This document shows, piece after piece, positions 12,555-22,776 of a stretch of 64,000 nucleotides of DNA. Source of the DNA: Hymenoscyphus infarciens (taxonomy: Eukaryota > Ascomycota > Leotiomycetes > Helotiales > Helotiaceae); NCBI GenBank assembly GCA_001414345.1, contig LLCB01000024.1, positions 62,001-126,000 on the forward strand, written 5' to 3'. The notes below the pieces were generated by a model. That model was not told where the DNA came from, made no database searches, and saw nothing but the letters and a program-made list of their open reading frames with translations. The translations under genes were made by a program, and so were the position numbers. Position 1 is the first letter of the stretch, and every line of letters starts with the position of its first letter.

Positions 12555-12635
12555 TACCCTCGACCTCCTACCTCCCTCCGAGATAATTTATACTATCTAA
12601 GACATCCGAAACCCGATAACGACATCTATTACGAT

Positions 12636-13760
12636 ATGGCGGACATACCGACCCTAATAGAAGAGACGATATATACCGCCGAACGAGAAGAGGAATACGC
12701 TAAAAGAGAGAACGAAGACCTTCTTCTTTAGGACGAATTTTAAGTAGACTTTAAGGGATGAGATTAAGATAACTTCACTAAAATCTACTAATCTACTACT
12801 ACTAAGTTACAACGAACACTTTACAGAAGAGGTATATAGGTTAAGACAGATAGACATAAGATACTTATATCTTAGGTACTATATAACACCGCTACCGAGG
12901 TTAACAAAACCAAGTAGTCGGATAAAGAAATGTTAAAAGCTATAGTAGTTAAGGGAGCTAGTACTAGAGACTTCAGATCCCGTTATAAATATATGGTGGA
13001 ACACACTGAAAGACAACAAAAGCTATAGTAACAACAACTATAACAACAACATTCAGCCTCCTCAGATACTGCTAGTAATTACTTCAACGATCCCGCCGAC
13101 CCTGCCGACCTGGGTCTGTCATATGCCGTCTAAACTTAACATTCAGCTTCCTTAGATGTTGCTAGTGATGACTTCGACGATCACCCCGCTGACCTGGGTC
13201 TGTTATATGCCGCCTAAACTTAAGATAACGAAGATGATTACTTCGACGATCCCGCCGACCTGGGTCTGTTATATGCCGCCCAAACTCATTCTTAAACTTT
13301 TGGAACGGCACCGGCGGATGGAGAAGTTTCTGGGACGGCACCGTCGAATAATCCGACACTACAAACTTATGAAAAAGGGGGAGCTTTTGAAGTGTGCCCG
13401 GGTAGGCAAGATGTTGAATAACAGACCCCCCCTTAATATCGACTTCGTCAGTTACAGATTCGCTAGAATACCGATATCCCGGAACCACCATCGGACCCCC
13501 TCTAGAAGAGCGGACCCTGGCAAGATGTTAAATAATAGACCCCCCCTCGATATCGACTTCGTTATTCAGAAGTTTATTAAGACGCCGATATCCTGGAACC
13601 CCTTTCGGAACCGCCCCAGGGTTATTTAGAGGTTCTTCAAGACGCCGATATCCTAGAACCCCTTTCGGAACCGCCCCAGGGTTATTCAGAGGTTTATCAG
13701 AATGCCGATATCCTGAAACCCCTTTCAGAACCGCCCCAGGGGCGCGGACGTGGCCAACTC
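12636..13760 (+). pseudogene. Internal ORF relic of the LTR element (possible gag-like product)
   Basis: A frame starting at ATG 12636 encodes a short acidic stretch (MADIPTLIEETIYTAEREEE) and is then broken by stops at positions where TGG or CAG/CAA codons would fit. Coding-like text continues near 12900-13090 (SDKEMLKAIVVKGASTRDF, then RYKYMVEHTERQQKL with stops at would-be Gln codons). Downstream, 13156-13629 is open and consists of repeated Pro/Arg-rich units. No zinc knuckle, protease or RT motif is visible. The gag-like label is only by position in an LTR element. Confidence 0.4.
13561..13740. repeat. 60-bp tandem repeat, 3 copies
   Basis: Three adjacent 60-bp units start at 13561, 13621 and 13681. 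Each carries CCGATATCCT and ends in CGCCCCAGG. The unit is a multiple of three, so a reading frame is preserved through it. A related 114-bp unit (13411-13560) with ATGTTRAATAAYAGACCCCC is duplicated just upstream. A CTGGGTCTGTTATATGCCG-type motif is repeated at about 13100, 13193 and 13260. Confidence 0.9.
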
Positions 13761-14074
13761 CAAAAGCATCCAAGGCCTCTAAGCAACTTCAAATTCGAAG
13801 TGTTATTCCAAGAGTTCGAAACCTTTATCCCTAATTTAAGCGATAGTGATGACTTCGACATTCCTACCGAACGTCCGAAGCATGATCGGCGTTAGGACGA
13901 TCCTAGCAGAGGCCCACTAATACAAAGAAATGTACACTTCGATCTAAGTTAATACGAATAAGCTAGACATGTGGAACGGAATGAGGGATAATAAGAGCTC
14001 TGATTAGTTGGATCGGATAAGAGATTTTGATGATTTTTAGGGTACTAACTTCTGTCGTTTTGAAGAAGTGCTAG

Positions 14075-14245
14075 TGTCGGTATATATTAAAGGGGTAAAT
14101 AGCAACTCGGATTAGTGCACGTGAGTGCACGTGCTTCTCGCTTAAGGGCTACTTAAGTAGGCATCGTAGCTAGCTTTACTCAGTATATACGAACGATAAT
14201 ACAACTCTTTTTACATCGCTTTTATGACTATAAGTCATACCAACA
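14075..14245. repeat. Right LTR of the 2.18-kb element
   Basis: 171 bp, the same length as the left copy and without indels. Followed immediately by the ATCTC target duplicate. Confidence 0.9.
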
Positions 14246-15410
14246 ATCTCCGCTCTTCTTCGCTCTTTATCTTTAGTTTTCGTATTAATAACTACGAATA
14301 GACTACTTCTCTACTCTACTTCTGCTTTATTATTATATATTAGAGCTTCTACTAGAGAGTATAGGAATCTATAACTAGTTATAAGTAGAGTATCTTTATA
14401 CTACTCTTTTAATTATTTAACTAAGACTAGGAAAATTATTTTAATTATTTTATAAGACTAGAATAATAAGATTTATATTATCTTTATTATTCTAGAATAG
14501 TTAAGAGAATTATAAAAGAGGAAGATATCTTAGACTATAGTTATAAATTCCTATAATCTCTAGTACTTCTATAATCTAACTTATTATAATATTAATTACT
14601 AAAGCTATATTTTTTTTAAATATTATTATTAAGGAAATATAAGCTAAAACTATTATAGTCTAGAATTATATCTTACTTTTATTTATATAAAATAGTCTAG
14701 AATAGTTTATAAAGATAGTCTAAGAAGATTTAGAAGAACTATCTAGTAAGTCGGTTTTTTATTTCTTCTAACTTCTCTAGAATAAATTTCGTAGCTTTAT
14801 AAGAGTTACTCGAGTAATAAGTAAGTAGCTAGGTAAGTAGCTATTCGTAGAGCTTTGCTTACTTATATTCTATAACTACTCTCTACTATACTATTCCGGC
14901 GCTAGGTTTATTCTCTTCGAACTAAACCTTAATAATATCTTAAAGAGGAAGAGAGAGAGAAATAAGCGGTTCTAGAACTATTTAGTATATAGTCTTAAAA
15001 GTTAATAGTACTTTATTAAATAAGTTTCTTAGACTACTCTTAGAACTATATACTTATTAAAATAGTAGACTTATTTAGATAGTTTTAAGAAAGTAAGATA
15101 GTCTTTAATAGTTCTTATATTAGGTTTATTTAATATCTTTAGATAGTTTTTCAAAAAAGACTCTCTAAAGTATTTTAGATAGTTCTAGAATAGCTTCTAG
15201 AATAGTTCTTTAGAAGAGTATATAGACTAAGTATAAAATTCGTAAAATCTATAGTATATAGAGAAGTACTACTTATTTATAAACTTCTATCGAGAGTATT
15301 AGTAAGAACCTATATATTAACTTTTACTAGATCGCTTGATTTTATAACTTATACTTCTATAGTATTAGTATTAAAGCTTTATAAGTAATACCGAGTATTT
15401 AAAAGTATAA

Positions 15411-15699
15411 TAGTACGAAATATATATAACTATAGAAAAGATCTATAGAAGTATATTTAAGTAGAATAAAGTATATAAAAACTAGGCTCTAATATAGAAG
15501 AATAGACTAAATTAGTCTCTTATACTCTAGAGTAGAAGTATCTATATATAGAAGATTAGAGAATATAAAGATCTAATAATAAGAAGAGCTAAAACCTTCT
15601 TAATATAAGTAATACTAAATAAGAAGAGCTAAAAGCTAATATATATAACTTCGAACTCTAATATCTTTAGTATATAAATATTAGTAATTTAAGATAACT
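15411..15699 (+). repeat. Decayed solo LTR of the Gypsy family seen at 38.9-42.5 kb
   Basis: It starts TAGTACGAAATATATA and follows the 42161-42518 LTR in order. Shared motifs are AGAAGTATCTATATATA, CTAATAATAAGAAGAGC and AGAGCTAAAAGCTAA. Indels and transitions are many. Ends are approximate. Confidence 0.55.
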
Positions 15700-16620
15700 A
15701 GCTATTAAAAAAAGAGTCTATATATATCTCGTCTTCTTAAGCTAAGACGTTTAAAATAGTCTTAGCTTTATAAGATTATTCTAGAATAGTCTCTTATAAG
15801 AACTATTAGAGATAATTCTACTTTTTAAAAACTATCTATTACGTAGATAATTCTAGAATAGTACTACTTAAAAACTATCTATTTTTATACTCTTTCTCTT
15901 TTAAGATATAGTAAATAGATCTAGAGATTACGTAAGACATTCGACTACGATAGTACTAGATAACTACGACTAAGTAGCGAGCTTATCTTCTAATCTAAAA
16001 TATAACTACTAAGAGCTATCTTTTTTTAAGTTAATCAAACTTTAGAACTAGTAGATAGTACTTTACGTTAGATTATATACTTACGAAGCTAGTAATTAGT
16101 TTTAGAGAAGAATATTAAAGAGATTAAGTAATAAGAGATAGATGAAATATTATAGAATAAGCGAATATATAATTAAGTAATTAGTATATAAATAAAAAAA
16201 GTTCTTAGATTTATACTTCTTAGACTCTTAATTTATCTAAATTATATAATAGTACTAGATAAAGCTACTTTTAGTTATTCTAGGCTTTTCTAAAAGAAAC
16301 TATTCTATAGAAAATTCTACTAGAACTTATTCTATATACTAAACTCTACTAAAAACTAATAAGTTCTTAGAGTAATTTCTATTACTAGCTAGAATTCTTC
16401 TAAAGAACCTAAGTAAGTATTTAAAACAAAGTTTAGATAAAGCTAGAAAATAAATTAAAGTCTTTAAATCTAATATTATAGTAACTCTATTTAATAGTTT
16501 AAATTATTCTAACTATATAAAATAATTAAATAAAGTAAGCAAAGTTTAACAACTTTATATAGTTTTAAGAAGATCTTTAAGTAGCTTTTAAAACTATACG
16601 AAGGTTAAGTTAAAAGAGTA

Positions 16621-16973
16621 TATATTATAGTTATAGTATTCGTAAAACTACTAATATCTAATACTTATATAACTGAAGATACTAAAGATATTAATATCTA
16701 GTATTTATATATAGAAGGGATTAAGGTTTAGATATTATATACTTAGCTTTTTAGCTCTTATTATTTAGTAATAGCTATATTAGATAGAACTTAGTTATTA
16801 TTATTATTAGATCTTAGTAGTTTCTAACCTTCTATATATAGATACTTATATTTAGTATAGAAGAGAGATAGTTTTTCCTTTTCTTCTATATTAGAGCCTA
16901 GTATTTATATATATTATTCTACTCTAAACGTACTTCTATATACCTCTTTAGTAGTAGTATCTATTTCGTACTA
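16621..16973 (-). repeat. Decayed solo LTR of the same Gypsy family, inverted
   Basis: Read on the minus strand from 16973 it starts TAGTACGAAATAGATA. It then contains the same succession of motifs as the other copies, including the short stretch with AGAAGAAAAGGAAAAACT. Ends are approximate. Confidence 0.55.
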
Positions 16974-18821
16974 TTATAGTTATATTCTATAAATATAGAG
17001 ACTAGTAGGTAAGTAATTATATAGCTAATTTAGATTATCTAAGAGAGGAATTTATAATATAAATAAAGCAGCTATATAATCGTCTATACTCTTACTTTAT
17101 ATATACTCTCTAAACTTAGCTAAAAATATACTAAAAGCTACTTTCTCTATAGCTTAATAACTTAGTATATATATATACTCTATTCTATTTTAATAAGATA
17201 TATATATATATAAGACTTTATAATAAGAATATATTTCTAACTAAACTTTAGATATAACTTCTAAGCTATATATATAAGTTATAAACTAATAGTTTACTAA
17301 AAAAATCTTCTAAGAGATTTATTAAATATATATTATAAGTTACTTTACTTAGAAAAAACTTAAGAAATATTAACTAACTAGTTACTTAATTCTCTATACT
17401 TAGTTTTATATTAATTTATAAAAGCGTTACTCTATAATTAGTAAGAGAAGTTAGTAACTTTTAGTCTATTTTTAGCTAAATCTAAATAATATATATAAAG
17501 TAAAAGTATAAACTATTATATATAAGATTTTAAGATAATCTATTAGACTCTATTTAGATTAGATTATTTAGAGAGAATTATTTTAGAGAGTATTTAGAAT
17601 TATTTAAGATTATTTAAAAGAATTAATAATAATCTAAACTTCTAAATATCTCTATAGATATTAATTCACTCTTATAGGTATTAATTTATCTCTCTTAAGT
17701 ATTATATATATAGAGTATAAATTATATAGACTTAGCTTTTTTATATACTAAGTTAGAGCTCTTAAGATAGTCGATACTAAGAGAGCGCTTTTTAGATTAC
17801 GACTATAATAATAAAAGACTCTAAAGAAGAAGTAATTATAGATATCGCTCTTTTTTATTATCTTACTCTATAGTAAGTAGTAGTAGTAGTAGAGATATAG
17901 ATATATAGAGTATTAAGAGTAGATAATCTAAATTCTACTTAAAATCGAGTAGATTTTATTTTAGTAAGAGATTAATTAAGATTATTAGATAATCTTTAGA
18001 ATATACTAATATAGTTATATTATAGAGATTATTTGAGATTATATTATAATCTTTAAAATACTCTCTAAAATAATCTAATCTAAAGAGAGTCTTAAGAAGA
18101 GTTATAAAAACTAGAGAGAGTAATATTAAGTTAAATTTCTAAGTATTTTTGAAAGTAAAGTCTTAGAAAACGTTATTATCTTTTAAAAATCTTAATATTC
18201 TTTAAATTTAAACTATTATTTATTTTAAAGTAAGAGATATTTTTAGAAAGCTTTTATAAAAAAAGTAAGCTTTATAATATAAGAAAATATAACTTTATCT
18301 AAAGCTCTTTAAAAGTACTATATAATATTATAATCTATATAAGTAAGTTTAATAATTTAAATTATATAAGAAAGCTAGAATAACTAACTTCTTTTAAGAT
18401 TTTTACTAGAATATTTTATTTTTTCAAATATTCTAAGAAGTCTTAATTAATTTTATAAATTAAACATATCTACTATAAGTAAGACTTAGTAATATAAAAG
18501 CTTATAAAATTAATAGAAAAAACCTAAAAGAACGACTATATAAAAGAATAAGATTTAGATAAACTTTCTAAGAAAATATTACTACTACTGCTAAGTTCTA
18601 GAGAGTAACGGATATAACTATTATATCTTACTTAATAGTTTAATATAATTTTCAAAGGTTCCGCTCTAAGTCTTATATAAACACTCTACTGTTTCTACTA
18701 CTTCTAAAGACTGCCCTACTAACTGAAAAGGTCAACAGCTTTTCTTCAGCATAAAAATAAACCCCGCCGTCCCCTCTTCTCGATGTGAGATAGTGCAAAA
18801 ATAGCAAAAATTTATCTAATT

Positions 18822-18921
18822 TGGAGCAGCTGGTGATCGAAACCAGGACTTCATCGAGGCAAGATTGCTGCTTTAGAAGCAGCTATGCAAACGAGGCACT
18901 CTACCACTGAGTTACAGCCCC
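18822..18921 (-). tRNA. tRNA-Ala (anticodon TGC) with a 28-nt intron
   Basis: The minus strand reads GGGGCTGTAACTCAGTGGTA at its 5' end, and the T arm is CTGGT-TTCGATC-ACCAG. The anticodon TGC (18887-18889) is followed by A37 and a 28-nt insertion (18858-18885) with its own hairpin, the usual place for a eukaryotic tRNA intron. Removing it leaves a 72-nt cloverleaf ending in discriminator A. There is one T-T mismatch in the acceptor stem and one mismatch in the anticodon stem, so it may be a weakened copy. The D stem ACTC/GAGT is fully paired. The gene lies just beyond the edge of the RIP block. Confidence 0.8.
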
Positions 18922-19889
18922 GTGTTGTGGTTATTTGGTAAATTTTTATTTGTGATACTGTAATGATGATTTAAGTGGGACTTACATGGGGCTGGTCTTG
19001 GCATTCTGTAACCCTACCCCATCAAAACTTCTTCGCCATAGTGAAAGATAGTATCAAAAGCCTCATTGAAAAATACAAGCTTGCACAGCCGTTGCTTGCC
19101 ATGAAGAGTTTTGGTGGGGCCAATACTACCCCGGGGTAGTATTCACGAATCGAACCTTTGATTCATTCGTACCAGTACCTTGTAACACCAACAATACTAT
19201 AGTAGACCTCCCTCGTTTAGTACAGCAACGCCGTACTATCCTTAATAGTAGATGTGCTATAGTTGCTAGCGTAATAGCAGCTATATTAGCAGCTCTCTAT
19301 TTCAAGAATAACTTACATCGTAGGTTACGCACGTAGTTGATAAGCTTTTAGTTGATATGTTTTTTTTGAAGAATTCTTTTCAATAAGCAATTCACTATAC
19401 AATTCACTATACAATTCCTAAACAGCATAAGGATTCAATTTAGGAATATTAAATCGCTTTATAAGCAAATGAAAAGTGGCCCGTGTAAGCTCGATTCGAC
19501 GAATAAAGCAAGAGTTCAAAATGCGAACCAAACAGGCCTTAAAATGTTAGTGGAACAAATTACTTGCTTGATGCTCTTCTTAGTTTTATAGGTGTTGAGT
19601 ATGAGTCCTTTGGGGGTGAGTGACTATTACCATTTCAATCATATAGTAATACGAATCTCTTCATGAAAACCTTGAATATGACTTCGGAATTCGATAATAG
19701 GATTTAATTTGATTCAATCTTGTTGTTCGACTCCCAAAGAATCAGCTAGCTTTTCAATAATCAGTACGTTTTTATAGAAAGGTCGGGATAGACGTAAGTG
19801 AGTTCAATTCATATAATCACATCTCTCTAATGAACCTCCGAGACACCCTTCTTCTGGCTAAGCCCAATCCAAAACCCCATGATGCCCCC
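18922..19889. other. Intergenic, no gene seen
   Basis: Moderately AT-rich sequence between the tRNA and the 3' end of the 2EXR gene. No ORF, no TIR and no splice-linked exon chain is visible. The right part holds the presumed 3' UTR of the minus-strand gene. Confidence 0.5.
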
Positions 19890-20783
19890 TTAATCAATAT
19901 ATTTGCCAGCCTTCCACTCATCTTGGATATCTATATGGTTGTACTCCTGAACACGGATCTCTTTATCTGGGAAACATCGCTCAAACGTGGCTTGAATAAT
20001 CCATCGGACACGCCGTGTCTCATGCGCATTGATCTGAAAATCAGCTCTTGCCCGCAGTGCCCCAACCAGAGCTTGTAATTGATCTGGGTGAGAAGTGATG
20101 GGATGTGGGGCACCGGGAAGATCAGGAATGTTGGAGAGACTACGTGAATGAAAAAAGACCTTGCGCACATCCACCAAGTTCTTCACAACAGCAAACCAAA
20201 TTGGATATTCTTGTGACCACTCAATAAAGAGATATTGAATCTTGCTCAAGAGGAAGTCAAATTCTCCTACGAGATAGCATGTTAGTCATATGACACCAAC
20301 AGGGATTGAGAAGAGATTGATTCACGCCATACCAGATTCAAGTAAGTCCGTGTTGAAAGGGCGACGTCCTAAGGGTTCCATGCCATCTCGCCCAGGGCAG
20401 AATAACATAGTGCGGGGAGTATCATAGCCAGGAAGGGGAATTTGCCAATAAGTAGGATGATCCTTCGTCACACCTTCTTGTGCCAGAAACTCCTTTCGAG
20501 ATTCGGAGCATGCGTGTAAAACAGCGGGTATCTCGCATGCTCCTTGCGATTTAATGTGAACGGCTGGTGGTGGAAGTGTGGCGCGGCCCCAAATTTCAAG
20601 TCTCATCTCTCGAGGAAGGTGCTTGAAGTAGATGAATTTTGCGTTGGGCCCAAAGATAGGTGGTGTTGATTGCCTGTCAAGTAAAGACATGTCGTCCCAT
20701 GGTCTTTTTTCCTTCTCGACGGGTTGTGGAGCCATGATCGTAGATCGGTATGTTTTGGAGAAGTGGATGTATTGCGTGGACAT
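19890..20783 (-). CDS. 2EXR-domain protein, function unknown
   Basis: Two exons: 20783-20333 and 20266-19890, with an intron that has donor GTATGG, branch CTAAC and acceptor CGTAG. Joining them gives 275 residues in frame (LLESG-EFDFLL at the junction). Residues about 50-65 carry FIYFKHLPREMRLEIW, the opening of the fungal 2EXR family, followed by the PAVLHACSESRKEFL segment also typical of it. 2EXR proteins are abundant in filamentous ascomycetes and have no established biochemical role. No signal peptide or membrane segment is seen. A second in-frame Met at residue 17 (MAPQPVEKEK) could be the true start, as the first 16 residues look like leader. It lies alone between a tRNA and the TDT permease gene, both on the same strand. 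Confidence 0.85.
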
Positions 20784-21050
20784 TTTGAAGTGGGGAGGGG
20801 AGGTCTTGGGGATGAATGAGAATGTCGAGGGTCCAGCGTGTGTGTGTGTGTATTTTTTAAGAAGACAAGGCTCGTATTTATACTTAAGTTTTGTGATAGA
20901 ACAATACTAGTCTCCCATTCACTACTCCTTTTGGGTGCGGAGGTGAGGGTTCGTGCGTTATCCTTCTCTGAGTGAATTGAGATGGGGGGAATTAAAATGC
21001 GTGTGGGAATTTAGAGAAGTAGCTGTTTCCATCCAACTACGTTTATCTCC

Positions 21051-22367
21051 TCATGAATCATGATCTTCATCCTTTCCAGGCCACAAAATGTCTTTCCTCC
21101 AAACAGCCCGAATATGCATAAAACCAACAAACAACCATGTGGCAATTACAAGAATCGACATCGCACTACCAACCCAAAGAATCCCCTCACTCATCAAAGC
21201 ATCTCCAATAGCAATAGTGCAAATCGTGAAACCGATGTTAGGGAACACGAACGCCCACCACACTAGATGAAAACTCATTCTATCAACGATGATACCATGT
21301 ATCGTGCTAACAAGCGATATGCAAAAGAACCAAAGCGCAGTAGCCCACAAAAATAACGCCACACAGAGGGCGATAATTCGGAATACATCAGGGATGATCT
21401 CTGGGTGAGAAATGGAAGAGATGGTGCTATGAGCTGGGTAAATTCGACCCAGATCTTCGGATATCCCTAGGTATGCAAGACCAGTGAAAGATGGTGGACC
21501 AACAGCAATAAACATTCCGGGACGCATGTTTGGTCGAGGAAGACCCGCCGTCATCAGTCGACCCAGAAATATCCCGTAAACATACGTTGCGATGAGAATA
21601 CCAAGTCCTTGAAAGGTAATTCCAGCAATTAGAATCGGAAGAGCGTTCGCTGGGGGTTGCGAAGGACCCATGAGTGCGGCAAGAGTTCCAACAAGCATAA
21701 TAGGGAACGCAGGTAATATCCAGGCTGGCATGGCTGATCGCGTAGTTAATGGTCTCCCTGTGAAAAGGAAGAGATATTGGCAGACAGCTACGGTAAACGC
21801 AAGAGCAACGTAAATCCAGAATAAAACGCGCAAAGTAACAATCAGCCAACTTCCCGCCCTGGGTACACCATAAGTTTGGATATTCGATATTATATTCATT
21901 ATCGAAATCCAAAATGTTGGAAAGAATAGAGATTCGGTGGGATGAGTTAAGGATTTGCCCAGAGCTTTTCGAAAGATAGTGAAACGGATGGATATAGCAG
22001 CGCAGAAACATATAAAGAGCACCAGATCAAGGATGAAGATAACTTCGCCTATGGTATCGATGCCTGGGAATCGATGTGGTGTTTTTGATAAGAGTAGTCC
22101 AATACCTCCGGTGCTCATCGTCATGGAAAACCAAGCATACTAGAAAAGGAAAATAGACAGAGTTAATGCCATGTTCCGTCTGAAAGATAGAAAATGGAAG
22201 TAAATGTGACCTTAGTCGCCTACTGTGAAATGGTGTATCCTGTCTCGGATTCCGACGTTTCCATGCAACGTCTGCTTCGAGATTTGCAATTGCCCCCTCT
22301 GTCCCTCTAGTGAGTTGGTCGAGTATCTCCTCCGACGAGAAGGTGCTCTCTTTAGAGGTGTCGCCAT
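21051..22367 (-). CDS. TDT-family (SLAC1/Mae1/Ssu1-like) membrane permease
   Basis: Exon 1 is 22367-22224 and exon 2 is 22139-21051, separated by an 84-bp intron, giving 410 residues. The junction restores HFT-YAWFSMTMSTGG, the hallmark start of TDT-family proteins. The motif RPNMRPGMFIAVGPPSFTGL (from about residue 249) also fits fungal members. About ten hydrophobic segments follow a basic cytosolic N-terminus (RRRRYSTN). Known members carry malate and other dicarboxylates (Mae1), sulfite (Ssu1) or chloride/nitrate (SLAC1). The substrate here cannot be told; overall the dicarboxylate/sulfite type is most likely. It shares a 409-bp divergent promoter region with the gene starting at 22777. 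Confidence 0.88.
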
Positions 22368-22776
22368 GTTGTTGATGACCTTACCGCGAGAGGCTTGGTG
22401 GTTGTCGTTGGAATGGTGAAGTGAATCAGATAGTACGAGGGTATGGCTAGAATATCGTGAATTGTGATAGGCCCACACCGGTCATTATGAGGGCATTTCT
22501 CCACTTCACTTCTACGCGGCTCTCGAGCTTGCGACACCCGGATTCTTCTCCTACATCCCCTAGAAAATCTCCTTGAATATTCCCAGAATCAGACACTACA
22601 TCGCCCGATCTACAACTACATTCTATCTATACCACCAAATCTACGCTCTGTCGACTGCGCTTCACGCTATGAATTTCCCCATTGAGTACCGAGGATACCG
22701 CAAGACTACCGCTTGAGAAGCTACTCATAAGGAGGAGATATCCGCCCACTCTGCTGTCCAAATCACTGCCGCCGTC
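22368..22776. promoter_or_regulatory. Divergent promoter region between the TDT permease and the Ser/Pro-rich protein
   Basis: The two start codons at 22367 (minus) and 22777 (plus) face away from each other across 409 bp. The right half is C/T-rich, as expected for a fungal 5' leader. No clear TATA box or named factor site stands out. Confidence 0.55.

Larger units (their letters stand above)
12064..14245. mobile_element. LTR retrotransposon, 2.18 kb, probably non-autonomous, with LTRs and target duplication
   Basis: Two 171-bp direct repeats (12064-12234 and 14075-14245) begin TGTCGG and end AACA, giving the TG..CA ends of LTRs. The pentamer ATCTC flanks both outer ends (12059-12063 and 14246-14250), a 5-bp target duplication. 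The LTRs differ at seven positions, all transitions, as RIP would leave. The interior is only 1.84 kb and shows no reverse transcriptase, integrase or protease, so the element would need enzymes from a partner. The short polypurine stretch before the right LTR is weak and I could not assign a tRNA primer site. The element is much less AT-rich than the blocks on either side, so it inserted after they had decayed (inference). Confidence 0.9.
14251..18640. repeat. AT-rich RIP-like block, right of the LTR element
   Basis: About 4.4 kb of TpA-rich sequence without genes. It contains two decayed copies of the Gypsy-type LTR found again near 38-42 kb (15411-15699 plus strand, 16621-16973 minus strand). 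No further domain is readable. Confidence 0.65.

Noticed and set aside
21427..22011. 194-codon minus-strand ORF
   Set aside because: It is a shadow in another frame of the TDT permease exon 2.
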